From: Mycobacteriaceae bacterium
Lineage (GTDB): Bacteria > Pseudomonadota > Gammaproteobacteria > Burkholderiales > Burkholderiaceae_D
Assembly (NCBI GenBank): GCA_903970145.1
Contig: CAJCHO010000099.1
Coordinates: forward strand, 1-50,281
Length of the DNA: 50,281 bases
Reading direction: 5' to 3'
In this document: positions 27,290 through 35,777 of the stretch, in pieces
Position numbering within the stretch: the stretch's first letter is position 1
Layout of the letters: the number at the start of each line of letters is the position of its first letter
Position numbers and translations under genes: made by a program
The notes under the pieces: generated by a model
What the model saw: only the letters and a program-made list of their open reading frames with translations
Database searches by the model: none
What the model was told of the DNA's origin: nothing

Positions 27290-27871
27290 TCACTGGGCGT
27301 CGTCGCTCTCGGCATTCTTGTGATACCACTCGGGGTAGTAGCGCAATACGACCGCCCCGTCGGCCTTGAGCGCGTGGCAGCGATCGATCATAAAGGGCTT
27401 CTTGCGCGCTTCACTGGGATCAGTGGATTCGGACTTGCGCCACGGCGAAACCTCACCGGCGAAGGCCTGCACGGCCGCCGTCGGCAAGACGGCAGCAAGC
27501 TCACTCATGTGGGTGCAGCCCGCCGCGCCACCCAGCCGCTCGCGCAGCGCGTGGCGAAAGCCCTGCATCAGATTGAGCCCGACGAGTTTCCCGTAATCAG
27601 GGGCAATCGTCTCGCACTCGCCGGGATAGGGTACCGAGCGCGACTCGGCGTGTGCCTCGACAACATTCAGGCTCCGATCGATCGTTACGCGCAGATGCAT
27701 GTCGTGGACCGGCAGGCCCGCCGGACGAACACCGGAGGCAAGTGCCAGATCGCGGGTCTTGGTATCGGTGAGCTGGGCTTCGAGGTCCCATAGACCGTCA
27801 TCGCGTGCATAGGCCTGCACGACAATTGCGCGGGTATGCTTGAGTTGCCGGTTGGGCGGCACACTGGCCAT
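27290..27871 (-). CDS. DUF2889 family protein
   Basis: A 193-residue protein from ATG 27871 (MASVPPNRQLKHTRAIVVQA). The N-terminal HTRAIVVQAYARDDGLWDLEAQLTDTK, the central GLPVHDMHLRVTIDRSLNVVE and the CTHMSELA segment with Cys-Thr-His are the DUF2889 signature. Its biochemical role is not known. A further in-frame start at 27916 is less likely. It lies between recX and sucC in the same direction, a gene order seen in other betaproteobacteria. Confidence 0.85.
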   Translation of the reverse strand: MASVPPNRQLKHTRAIVVQAYARDDGLWDLEAQLTDTKTRDLALASGVRPAGLPVHDMHLRVTIDRSLNVVEAHAESRSVPYPGECETIAPDYGKLVGLNLMQGFRHALRERLGGAAGCTHMSELAAVLPTAAVQAFAGEVSPWRKSESTDPSEARKKPFMIDRCHALKADGAVVLRYYPEWYHKNAESDDAQ

Positions 27872-27981
27872 GATTGCAGGGATTAGGCAGGCAGAAAACG
27901 AAGGGCAAGCCTGCATCGCGGCAATGCGTGGCAGGGGTTTTGATCATAGCATAGCCACCCGCCGATCCGACTCGCGCACTT

Positions 27982-28419
27982 CTAGTCGGCTGCCTTCAGC
28001 ACTGCCCTGACGACGTCGCTCGAAAAGCCGCGTGCCGTCAGAAAGCGTACCTGGCGTGCGCGCTCTTCGAGATTCTGTGGCGCGCCGCCAAAGCGTTTTT
28101 GCCAGACCGCGCGACAGCGCTCCTGCTCGGTCTCCCTTAGCTGGGCCATCTGGGCGCCGATGACAGCCTCGGGCAGGTCGTGTTGCGCGAGTTCGCGGCC
28201 AATGCGCTCATTGCCATAACGCGCGGCCCGCCGATTGGCAAGACTCTCGGCAAAGCGCTCCGATGACAACAGTTGGGCACGCTCGAGATCATCGAGCAGT
28301 GACTCGAGTTCGTCGGGAGTCTCGGAAAACGCGGCGAGCTTGCGAGCCAGTTCGCTGCGACTGTATTCGCGTCGGGCGAGCGCGATGAGCGCCCGCTGTC
28401 TGAGCGTCTGTGCGCCCAC
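27982..28419 (-). CDS. recX: Regulatory protein RecX
   Basis: A 145-residue helical protein that binds RecA filaments and limits their activity. The three-helix repeats are visible: ALIALARREYSRSELARKLA, LLDDLERAQLLSSERFAESL, and the C-terminal VRFLTARGFSSDVVRAVLK. It follows recA by 9 nt on the same strand, the standard recA-recX arrangement. Confidence 0.93.
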   Translation of the reverse strand: MGAQTLRQRALIALARREYSRSELARKLAAFSETPDELESLLDDLERAQLLSSERFAESLANRRAARYGNERIGRELAQHDLPEAVIGAQMAQLRETEQERCRAVWQKRFGGAPQNLEERARQVRFLTARGFSSDVVRAVLKAAD

Positions 28420-28428
28420 GAACCTGCG

Positions 28429-29478
28429 CTACTGGTCGTCGGTACCGGTCGCGTCGACCAGCTTGACGCCGACCTGGGCGCGAATCTTGTTTTCGATCTC
28501 GCGCGAAATCTCCGGGTGCTCACGCAGGAATTCGCGGGCATTGTCCTTGCCCTGGCCGATCTTCTCGCCGTTATAGGCATACCAGGCGCCGGACTTCTGG
28601 ATGATGTCAGAGTCGGACCCCATGTCGACGATCTCGCCTTCGCGCGATATGCCTTCGCCATAGAGGATGTCGAACTGGGCACTCTTGAAGGGCGATGCGA
28701 CCTTGTTCTTGACAACCTTGACCTTGGTCTCCGAACCGATCACTTCCTCGCCCTTCTTGATCGATCCGGTACGACGGATATCCAGTCGGACAGATGCGTA
28801 GAACTTGAGGGCGTTACCGCCGGTAGTCGTTTCGGGATTGCCGAACATCACACCGATTTTCATGCGGATCTGGTTGATGAATATGACGAGCGTATTGGTA
28901 CGCTTGATGGTGCCGGTGAGCTTGCGCAGAGCCTGCGACATCAGTCGCGCCTGCAGACCAGGCAACGAGTCGCCCATCTCACCCTCGATTTCAGCGCGCG
29001 GCGTGAGCGCCGCAACCGAATCGATCACAATCATGTCGACTGAACCCGAGCGCACCAGCGCGTCGGCAATCTCAAGCGCCTGCTCACCGGTGTCGGGCTG
29101 CGAAATCAGCAGTTCCTGGAGATTCACGCCGAGCTTTTGCGCGTACTGGGGGTCCAGCGCGTGCTCGGCATCGATGAAGGCGCAAGTGCCACCGATTTTT
29201 TGCATCTCGGCGATCACCTGCAATGTCAGGGTCGTTTTGCCCGATGATTCCGGACCGTAGATCTCGACCACGCGACCGCGTGGCAGTCCGCCGACCCCCA
29301 AGGCAATATCGAGTCCGAGGGAACCAGTCGAGACAACCTGGATGTCCTCGACCACCTCTCCGGCGCCCAGACGCATGATCGAGCCCTTGCCGAACTGCTT
29401 TTCGATCTGGGACAGCGCTGCTGCCAGCGCCTTGTTCTTTTCCGTGCTGGCCGCAGCCTTCGCCTTGCCGTCGTCCAT
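28429..29478 (-). CDS. recA: Recombinase RecA
   Basis: The ATP-dependent strand-exchange protein of homologous recombination and the SOS co-protease, 349 residues. Walker A is [10 protein letters not shown], Walker [14 protein letters not shown]-binding loop 2 is [20 protein letters not shown], and the central [15 protein letters not shown] is conserved. The ATG at 29478 has GGGGGAAG upstream. A promoter candidate lies at 29661-29689; no canonical CTGT-N8-ACAG LexA box is visible in front of it. Confidence 0.98.
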   Translation of the reverse strand: MDDGKAKAAASTEKNKALAAALSQIEKQFGKGSIMRLGAGEVVEDIQVVSTGSLGLDIALGVGGLPRGRVVEIYGPESSGKTTLTLQVIAEMQKIGGTCAFIDAEHALDPQYAQKLGVNLQELLISQPDTGEQALEIADALVRSGSVDMIVIDSVAALTPRAEIEGEMGDSLPGLQARLMSQALRKLTGTIKRTNTLVIFINQIRMKIGVMFGNPETTTGGNALKFYASVRLDIRRTGSIKKGEEVIGSETKVKVVKNKVASPFKSAQFDILYGEGISREGEIVDMGSDSDIIQKSGAWYAYNGEKIGQGKDNAREFLREHPEISREIENKIRAQVGVKLVDATGTDDQ

Positions 29479-29868
29479 GACTTCCCCCGTGTTGCACCCA
29501 GCAAGGATGCCCGTTCATCGAGCACCGCGACGCGGCACCCGTCCCCATTCCGTCCCACAGCGACACTCTATACCCGCACGCGCGCTCGATTGGATGAGCA
29601 AAACCCGCTCTTGCGCTCGACTGCCGACTAGGCGCCTGACCCGAAACCGCACAGTGAACGATTGTACCCTAATAGTCCAGGCAGCTCAAGTACCTGGTCC
29701 GCGGACCGCGCAACGCGGCTGATCATTAGGACAGCGCGGGGGCCCGCCGCAAATATACCGCATCGCCGGACCGATCCTGAGACCGCACGGCCATCGGTGC
29801 TCACCCCTATTGCTCTCATGGGTGCTTGCCCGTTTAGAATCAGGACATTAGCTCAAACCGATAGCGCG
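29479..29868. other. 390-bp divergent region between recA and the response regulator
   Basis: Holds the control regions of both recA (minus) and the response regulator (plus). I see a sigma-70 promoter for recA (29661-29689), an inverted repeat CCAGG/CCTGG (29677-29697) over its -35, and a one-mismatch LexA-like site (29719-29734). No open frame with gene-like features lies here. No clear promoter for the plus-strand regulator stands out. Confidence 0.5.
29661..29689 (-). promoter_or_regulatory. Candidate recA promoter
   Basis: On the minus strand TTGAGC (29684-29689), 17 nt, then TACAAT (29661-29666). The -35 overlaps an imperfectly palindromic CCAGG-N11-CCTGG element (29677-29697), a possible operator. 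The leader to the recA ATG would be about 175 nt. Confidence 0.5.
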
Positions 29869-30546
29869 ATGAGGATTCTCCTAGCTGAGGACGACAGCGT
29901 TTTGGTCGACGGTCTGTCGCGTTCGCTGCGCCAGTCAGGTTATGCCATCGATTGCGTGAAGACCGGTACCGAGGCCGACTGCGCTCTGGCTGCCCAGGAA
30001 TTCGATCTTCTGATCCTCGATCTCGGATTACCGCGCCTGTCAGGCCTCGAAGTCCTGAGGCGCTTGCGCTCGCGCAATTCGCGCCTGCCGGTGCTGATTC
30101 TGACGGCCTCTGACAGCGTCGAGCAGCGCGTCAAGGGACTCGATCTGGGCGCCGACGACTTCATGGCCAAGCCCTTTGCTCTGTCCGAACTTGAGGCACG
30201 CGTGCGCGCCCTGACCCGGCGTGGCGCCGGTGGGGGCTCGGCGATCATGCGTCATGGCCCGCTTGCGTTTGATCAGATCGGCCGGACCGCCTTTCTCAAC
30301 GAGCAGATGGTTGATCTGTCCGCGCGGGAGCTGGGTCTGCTGGAAATCCTCTTGCAGCGTACCGGACGACTGGTCAGTAAGGAGCAGCTGGTGGACCATC
30401 TGTGCGAATGGGGCGAGGAAGTGAGCAACAATGCCATCGAGGTCTATATCCACCGCTTGCGCAAGAAAATAGAAGCCGCCGGCGTTCGCATTGCCACGGT
30501 TCGCGGTCTTGGCTACTGCCTCGAAAAGTATCCCCAGGCCCATTGA
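29869..30546 (+). CDS. OmpR-family response regulator (TctD/QseB-like)
   Basis: A 225-residue transcription regulator from ATG 29869. The receiver domain (1-115) has acidic residues AEDD, phospho-acceptor Asp51 in LLILDLGLP, and the conserved Lys in DDFMAKPF. The C-terminal winged helix (about 130-222) has the OmpR-type segment VSNNAIEVYIHRLRKKIEAA and VRGLGYCLE. The kinase gene follows 12 nt downstream. With the adjacent MHS transporter, control of organic-acid uptake, as in TctD-TctE, is plausible. Confidence 0.92.
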   Translation: MRILLAEDDSVLVDGLSRSLRQSGYAIDCVKTGTEADCALAAQEFDLLILDLGLPRLSGLEVLRRLRSRNSRLPVLILTASDSVEQRVKGLDLGADDFMAKPFALSELEARVRALTRRGAGGGSAIMRHGPLAFDQIGRTAFLNEQMVDLSARELGLLEILLQRTGRLVSKEQLVDHLCEWGEEVSNNAIEVYIHRLRKKIEAAGVRIATVRGLGYCLEKYPQAH

Positions 30547-30558
30547 GAGCGGCAGTCG

Positions 30559-32061
30559 GTGAAACCGCTTGACGCACCCTTAACGGACAGCGCTCGTCGC
30601 CCCGAGCCGGCAGCCGTTCAGCTCGCCGCCCAGCCCCGATCCCTCTTTGGCGAGATTCTTGACTGGATGCTCGCGCCGCTCCTGCTTGTCTGGCCGCTCT
30701 CGATCGCGGCCACCTATCTGGTTGCCACCTCGATTGCCAATGCACCATTCGACCGTGCGCTTACCGACAGCGCGAGCATGCTCGGTCGACAGGTTAAACT
30801 GGTGGGCACCCATGCCCAGATCAGTCTGCCGGTATCGGCACGCGACCTGCTGCGGGCGGACGACAGCGATCGGACCTACTACCAAGTGCTCGGCACGGAG
30901 GGTGAACTCTTAAGCGGCGACGCCTTCCTGCCCCGGCCTCCCGACGACGAATCGCCGGTCGCGGGGATAGTGCAGTTTCGTAACGAGACCATCGGCGGCG
31001 AGCAGGTCCGCATTGCTGCCCTGCTACTCGATCTGCATGGCCTCAATGGCGCGCACGCGCCCCTCGTGCAGGTCGCCGAGACACTGGGCAAGCGCTCCGT
31101 GCTTGCCAACGAAATCGTCAAGGGTGTGATCCTTCCGCAATTTGTGATTCTCCCGATCGCAGTCATCCTGGTCTGGTTCGGTCTGTCTCGTGGTATACGA
31201 CCCCTGTCGCGGCTGCAGGCCAAGATTCAGGCCCGGGCACCCGACGACATGCGACCGATCGATCCGCACGAAGCGCCCGAAGAAATCGCGCCCCTGGTGG
31301 CCTCCTTCAATCAGTTACTGGCTCGACTGGAACACAACATCTCCGATCAGAAGCGCTTTATCGCCGACGCCGCCCACCAGATGCGCACGCCTCTGGCCGG
31401 TTTGCGTACGCAGGCAGAGCTTGCGCTGCGCGAGCGCGATCCCGAGGAACTCAAGCGCAGTCTGCATCAATTGGCGACCAGCAGCGTGCGTGCCACGCGC
31501 CTGATCAACCAGCTGCTGTCGCTGGCGCGCGCCGAAAACCGCGTCAACGCGCGGCGCGCCTTCGTCGCCGTCGATCTCGAGCCGCTGTGCCGCGAAGTGG
31601 TCAAGGAGTGGGTGCCCGCCGCCATCGAAAAGCGCATCGACCTCGGTTTTGAAGGCGTCGGCGAACCAGTGCTGGTAACGGGCGATGCGATCCTCTTGCA
31701 GGAGCTGGTCAAGAATCTGATCGATAACGCGATTCGCTACACCCCGGTAGAGGGCGCGGTGACAGTGCGCGTAGCACTGGAGAGCGCTGCGGCAGGCGCG
31801 GTACTGGAGGTCGACGACGACGGACCAGGAATACCCGAGAACGAACGCGCCGTCGTCTTCGAGCGCTTTTACCGAATTCTTGGAAGCGGATCGGACGGCA
31901 GTGGTCTGGGGCTTGCCATCGTGCGCGAAATCGCCCAGCAACATGAGGCGAGCGTTAGTCTCATCGAAGGCAACAAAGCAGGTGACGCAAGGCGTCCCGG
32001 GACCTGCGTAAGGGTCCGCTTTGCTGCGTTGCGGCGACCGCCCGACACATTCGATTTCTGA
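30559..32061 (+). CDS. Sensor histidine kinase (TctE-like)
   Basis: A 500-residue inner-membrane kinase starting at GTG 30559. Membrane helix 1 is about residues 34-58, then a periplasmic domain of the 2CSK_N type (QFRNETIGGEQVRIAALL), helix 2 about 190-215, HAMP-like linker, and the HisKA domain with His273 in DAAHQMRTPLAG. The ATPase domain has the N box ELVKNLIDNAIRYT, G1 VDDDGPGIPE and GSGLGLAIVREI. It partners the upstream regulator. 2CSK_N kinases often sense tricarboxylates or similar acids; the ligand here is unknown. Confidence 0.92.
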   Translation: MKPLDAPLTDSARRPEPAAVQLAAQPRSLFGEILDWMLAPLLLVWPLSIAATYLVATSIANAPFDRALTDSASMLGRQVKLVGTHAQISLPVSARDLLRADDSDRTYYQVLGTEGELLSGDAFLPRPPDDESPVAGIVQFRNETIGGEQVRIAALLLDLHGLNGAHAPLVQVAETLGKRSVLANEIVKGVILPQFVILPIAVILVWFGLSRGIRPLSRLQAKIQARAPDDMRPIDPHEAPEEIAPLVASFNQLLARLEHNISDQKRFIADAAHQMRTPLAGLRTQAELALRERDPEELKRSLHQLATSSVRATRLINQLLSLARAENRVNARRAFVAVDLEPLCREVVKEWVPAAIEKRIDLGFEGVGEPVLVTGDAILLQELVKNLIDNAIRYTPVEGAVTVRVALESAAAGAVLEVDDDGPGIPENERAVVFERFYRILGSGSDGSGLGLAIVREIAQQHEASVSLIEGNKAGDARRPGTCVRVRFAALRRPPDTFDF

Positions 32062-32077
32062 GTTTTGTGGGATTTAT

Positions 32078-32106
32078 GTAAGCGTACTTGTCAGCGCGCC
32101 GTAAGC
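32078..32106 (+). promoter_or_regulatory. Direct repeat GTAAGC upstream of the MHS transporter
   Basis: GTAAGC occurs at 32078-32083 and again at 32101-32106, a spacing of 23 bp, or about two helical turns. It lies 68-96 nt before the transporter ATG. OmpR-family regulators bind direct repeats, though usually 10-11 bp apart, so this is only a candidate site for the upstream regulator. Confidence 0.25.
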
Positions 32107-32173
32107 TTGCCGCCGAACAATGCGGCGTGGCGTAATAACGCCATCAAGAAAATTAAATCTATAAGGAGGAGTC

Positions 32174-33832
32174 ATGGCAACAGCGTCCAGCGCCCCCATG
32201 TCGCGTGAGGATAGGAAAGTTATCTTCGCGTCGTCGCTTGGGACCGTATTCGAGTGGTACGACTTCTATCTATACGGCTCGCTCGCCGCGATCATCGGCA
32301 AGCAGTTCTTCACGGCCCTCAACGAGACCTCACAATTCATTTTTGCGCTGCTGGCATTCGCAGCAGGTTTCGCGGTTCGTCCTTTGGGTGCCATCGTATT
32401 CGGGCGACTGGGCGATATGGTTGGTCGCAAATACACCTTCCTGATCACGATCCTGTTCATGGGTCTGTCGACTTTCGTGGTTGGTCTGTTGCCGAACTAC
32501 GACAGTATCGGCATTGCCGCCCCGATCATCCTGATCGCGCTGCGCCTGTTGCAAGGCCTCGCACTCGGTGGCGAATACGGCGGTGCAGCAACGTACGTGG
32601 CTGAGCACGCTCCGCAAGGCAAGCGCGGCGCATATACGAGCTGGATTCAGACTACTGCCACGCTTGGCCTGTTCCTGTCGCTCCTGGTGATTCTTGGCAC
32701 ACGCACGGTACTGGGCGACGACTTTGCCAAGTGGGGCTGGCGCATTCCGTTCCTGGTCTCAATTGTGCTGTTGGCCATCTCGGTGTGGATTCGCCTGTCA
32801 CTGGCAGAGTCTCCGGCCTTTCGCAAGATGAAGTCCGAAGGCAAGGCATCAAAAGCGCCGCTTACGGAATCCTTCCTGAAGTGGCCGAACCTGAAGTTGG
32901 TGATCCTCGCCCTGCTCGGCCTGACCGCCGGCGAAGCGGTTGTCTGGTACTCGGGTCAGTTCTACGCGCTGTTCTTCCTGTCGGCGACGCTAAAGGTTGA
33001 CGCGGTGACGGCCAATCTCCTGATTGCGGCCGCTCTGATCATCGGCACACCGTTCTTCGTGGTATTTGGCATGCTGTCCGATCGCATTGGGCGCAAGCCA
33101 ATCCTCTTGGCCGGATTTCTGCTCGCGGCCGTGACCTATATCCCGATTTTCCAGGGGATCACGCACTACGCGAATCCAGCACTCGAAGAGGCCCAGAGAA
33201 AGTCACCGGTAATCGTGATTGCCGATCCCGAGAACTGCCACTTCCAGTTTGAGGCGTTTGCCAAGCCGGGCAAGCCGACTTATCAGAACTCCTGCGACCT
33301 GGTGACGGGTCTCTTGGCCAAGGCGTCGGTCTCGTACACGATTCAGGACGCCCCGGCTGGTACGGTCGCATCCGTGAAGATTGGCGAGAAGAGCATCGAC
33401 AGCTTCGAAGGCGGCCCCCTGGATGTGGCGACCTTCAAGACGCAGTTCGCAGCCTTGTCCAAGGACGTCGGAGCCGAGATCAAAGCGGCCGGATATCCCG
33501 CCAAGGCCGATGAAACGCAGATGAACAAGCTCATGGTCGGAGTGCTTTTGACCATCCTCGTCATCTACGTGACCATGGTCTACGGGCCGATTGCGGCGAT
33601 GCTGGTTGAAATGTTCCCGACCAGGATCCGCTACACCTCGATGTCCCTGCCTTATCACATCGGTAACGGCTGGCTCGGCGGCTTTTTGCCAACGATTGCG
33701 TTCTCACTGGTGGCCTTGAAGGGCGACATCTATTACGGCCTCTGGTATCCGATCATCGTCGCGGCCATATCGTTCGTCGTCTGTCTGTTCTTTATCCGCG
33801 AGACCAAGGACGTCGACATTTTCAAAGACTAG
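32174..33832 (+). CDS. MHS-family MFS transporter with inserted loop domain
   Basis: A 552-residue permease of the metabolite:H+ symporter family (relatives ShiA, KgtP, ProP). Marks are SSLGTVFEWYDFYLYGSLAA, the loop GRLGDMVGRKYTF and its repeat GMLSDRIGRKPILL, and GLALGGEYGGAATYVAEHAP. About residues 330-450 is an extra polar segment with two Cys (ENCHF and QNSCD) between transmembrane helices; a plain MHS protein has about 430-450 residues. The very strong ribosome-binding site AAGGAGGA (32163-32170) suggests high expression. The substrate is unknown; the TctD/E-like pair upstream suggests an organic acid. Confidence 0.9.
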   Translation: MATASSAPMSREDRKVIFASSLGTVFEWYDFYLYGSLAAIIGKQFFTALNETSQFIFALLAFAAGFAVRPLGAIVFGRLGDMVGRKYTFLITILFMGLSTFVVGLLPNYDSIGIAAPIILIALRLLQGLALGGEYGGAATYVAEHAPQGKRGAYTSWIQTTATLGLFLSLLVILGTRTVLGDDFAKWGWRIPFLVSIVLLAISVWIRLSLAESPAFRKMKSEGKASKAPLTESFLKWPNLKLVILALLGLTAGEAVVWYSGQFYALFFLSATLKVDAVTANLLIAAALIIGTPFFVVFGMLSDRIGRKPILLAGFLLAAVTYIPIFQGITHYANPALEEAQRKSPVIVIADPENCHFQFEAFAKPGKPTYQNSCDLVTGLLAKASVSYTIQDAPAGTVASVKIGEKSIDSFEGGPLDVATFKTQFAALSKDVGAEIKAAGYPAKADETQMNKLMVGVLLTILVIYVTMVYGPIAAMLVEMFPTRIRYTSMSLPYHIGNGWLGGFLPTIAFSLVALKGDIYYGLWYPIIVAAISFVVCLFFIRETKDVDIFKD

Positions 33833-33852
33833 AAACGTTCTGCTTGGGGATG

Positions 33853-33886
33853 ACCCGTCGTGCCGCGAGGCACGGCGGGTTTTTTT
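33853..33886 (+). terminator. Rho-independent terminator after the MHS transporter
   Basis: A 12-bp stem ACCCGTCGTGCC/GGCACGGCGGGT (one T-G pair) with a GCGA tetraloop, followed by seven T (33880-33886). It lies 20 nt after the stop codon. Confidence 0.95.
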
Positions 33887-33969
33887 ATGGACGCGAGCTA
33901 ACCGGCGCTTCATAGTCCCCTAGCCCCGGGTGGACGCGAGGGGTCGTTTCAGGCGATAATCTAAAGCTC

Positions 33970-34046
<77 letters not shown>

Positions 34047-34053
34047 CAAACAT

Positions 34054-34089
34054 ACGGGTTAGTAGGTTAAGCCCCTACTAACCCGTTTT
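34054..34089 (+). terminator. Terminator after tRNA-Met
   Basis: A perfect 13-bp stem ACGGGTTAGTAGG/CCTACTAACCCGT (34054-34066 and 34074-34086) with a 7-nt loop and TTTT. The stop codon of the convergent DUF5672 gene (34088-34090) lies on its edge, so the hairpin may also serve the minus strand, although the T-run there is weak. Confidence 0.9.
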
Positions 34090-34978
34090 ACTCTTTGCCA
34101 CTGTGTTCGATCGACTGGGCACCCACGCCATTTGCCGCTAACTGCCTCTCACAGAAATCCAAGAGCCACAGGCCCTGCGCCGGCTCGCTAAAACAGGCTG
34201 GCATCAGTTCCCGGAGCTGCGCTAACTCGCAGTGTCGGCGCAGACGTGCGTACAGGGATCTGAGCAGACCGAATTTCTGCTGTGCGGCGAGATTTGCCAG
34301 TAGCTCGACATAGTCGGAGTTCCGGTACATCTCGGGCGCAAGTGTCTGGGCGATTGAAAGCATTTCCTCGCCGTCGAGGTGGCGCCACATATTGAAGAGG
34401 CCATGAAACCCGAAGGTCGGCGCCTCGGGCCCACCAACCTCATAGGAGAACCTGTCTGCCAGCGATTCCGGCGCAAATCCGATGCCATAACGCGCTTCGA
34501 GGTCCGGCCGGTAGGTGCGGCAGATGAGGTCGTCCTCCGGTGCATTGGGGAGATAGGCGAATCGCGGATCCCGCAGCGCCTCGAGCAGCCGCCTGGAGCG
34601 CAGCGAGAATCCGCCGTTGCCGACCCGCATCTGATCGTCATACCACGGCCACTTGGCACCGATCAGGTCGTAGTCAAGAAATTCGTCCGACCAGGCTGAC
34701 GCGTCAAGGACGTAGCCATCCCATTGCACGATCAACACGTACGGCGTCTCAATGAAGCCGCACAGCTGCTTCATGATGAAGCGGGAATAATCCGATCGCG
34801 ATGCGAGGCGCTCGATTGTGACGGTCTGGAACGACTCATCCTCCACTGACGCATCAGTGAAGAGCAGCGCCGCCCCAAACGTGCACTGCGCGAGCGACTT
34901 TCTGATAGCCACGCTCGCCAGCTCTGGCACCTGAGAGTCTGCAGCGCAGATCGTGACGTTGGGTAGTTTCAACTTCAT
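34088..34978 (-). CDS. DUF5672 family protein (glycosyltransferase-like)
   Basis: A 296-residue soluble protein. The DUF5672 segment is clear: RSDYSRFIMKQLCGFIETPY, VLIVQWDGYVLDASAW, DYDLIGAKWPWYDDQMRVGN and GFSLRSRRLLEAL. QWDG, with Asp as a likely metal or nucleotide ligand, and VGNGGFSLRS resemble GT-A glycosyltransferases, so a sugar transferase is a reasonable guess. It is a lone gene between tRNA-Met and a long intergenic stretch, converging on the tRNA terminator. The acceptor is unknown. Confidence 0.8.
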   Translation of the reverse strand: MKLKLPNVTICAADSQVPELASVAIRKSLAQCTFGAALLFTDASVEDESFQTVTIERLASRSDYSRFIMKQLCGFIETPYVLIVQWDGYVLDASAWSDEFLDYDLIGAKWPWYDDQMRVGNGGFSLRSRRLLEALRDPRFAYLPNAPEDDLICRTYRPDLEARYGIGFAPESLADRFSYEVGGPEAPTFGFHGLFNMWRHLDGEEMLSIAQTLAPEMYRNSDYVELLANLAAQQKFGLLRSLYARLRRHCELAQLRELMPACFSEPAQGLWLLDFCERQLAANGVGAQSIEHSGKE

Positions 34979-35405
34979 TTGAGCTTGCCAATGGCGACCG
35001 CATCAGCCCCGCGCACTCGACATGCCTTGGAGCTCAACCGGAGATCGCTCTCTCGCCCGCGGCTAGAACACCAAGCAAGCTGCCAGCGCATTAAGACAGC
35101 TTCAAGAACGCGCCAATGCAAACGTATCCGAATTCTCTCGAAATGCTATAATTGGTCTTGTAAATCAACAAGCTATGGTTCACTTGTCGGCCCGCGTAGG
35201 TCTTTTGGCCAGAGACATGCGCGGGATCGCAAATTGCCGACGAAGGATCGATCGTCAATCCTTAGGCCGGGGCACTGGTCCTGTGCGTGACGCTCGCGGC
35301 AGGTAGAGGTAGCATCGGCCCAACTGAAAATTCCGCACATTTACACGCGCAGCGATTGGTTGGCGCGCTGCTGCAAGATAAAGACCCGAAGAGGACCAAG
35401 TGCGC
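34979..35405. other. 427-bp intergenic region upstream of the secreted-protein/miaB genes
   Basis: Divergent control region between the DUF5672 gene (minus) and the small secreted protein (plus). A perfect TATAAT at 35147-35152 on the plus strand is preceded by no convincing -35; the stretch 35100-35180 is AT-rich compared with its surroundings. From there to the ATG at 35406 a leader of about 245 nt would be made, with no gene I can support. An open frame at 34979-35290 lacks a ribosome-binding site and any recognisable protein. Confidence 0.45.
35147..35152 (+). promoter_or_regulatory. Candidate -10 element
   Basis: An exact TATAAT. The -35 region (near 35124-35129, GTATCC) is poor. If used, it starts a long leader ahead of the secreted-protein and miaB genes, or a small RNA. 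Confidence 0.35.
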
Positions 35406-35777
35406 ATGACCAGATCCTGGATTCGCTCGGCAGCAATGCTCGCCGTCCTGTGTGCCAGCGCGGGCGCGTTCGCGCAGCCGCGCGTATTTCCTGGCAACAG
35501 CACCCAGGTTCACCTCGATAGCATTGGCGACAATTATTTGACGGTTAACGGCGCACCCGTGCGCATGAGCGCGTCGGTACTTGTCTACGGGCCGTCCAAT
35601 TCGACGATGGTGCGCGGCGCGCTGCAGGCCAACACCTACGCGCGCATCCAGTTCAACGAGGTCTGCGAGGTGCGTCGAGTCTGGGTGCTCACCGATGAAG
35701 AGACCACCCCGGTATCCTTTTTTGAGTCCCTGTTTGGAGTGGGCAACGCCGCCGCGCCGACCTGTCCGAGCCAGTGA
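35406..35777 (+). CDS. Small secreted protein of unknown function
   Basis: A 123-residue protein from ATG 35406 with a clear Sec signal peptide: MTRSW, a hydrophobic [15 protein letters not shown], and likely cleavage at AFA-QP (about residue 21). The mature part of about 100 residues has beta-rich stretches ([20 protein letters not shown]) and two Cys (NEVCEV and PTCPS), which could form a periplasmic disulfide. GAGGA (35391-35395) lies 10 nt before this ATG; a GTG at 35400 is the alternative. The last A of the stop is the first base of the miaB ATG. I do not recognise the family. Confidence 0.72.
   Translation: MTRSWIRSAAMLAVLCASAGAFAQPRVFPGNSTQVHLDSIGDNYLTVNGAPVRMSASVLVYGPSNSTMVRGALQANTYARIQFNEVCEVRRVWVLTDEETTPVSFFESLFGVGNAAAPTCPSQ

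Noticed and set aside
29719..29734. LexA box (CTG-N10-CAG) upstream of recA
   Set aside because: It has CTGA instead of CTGT and lies upstream of the best recA -35, away from the start site. Such a short pattern is expected by chance in a few hundred bases, so I do not call it as a site.
34979..35290. 103-codon plus-strand open frame in the intergenic region
   Set aside because: No ribosome-binding site, no signal peptide or domain, and a basic low-information composition.
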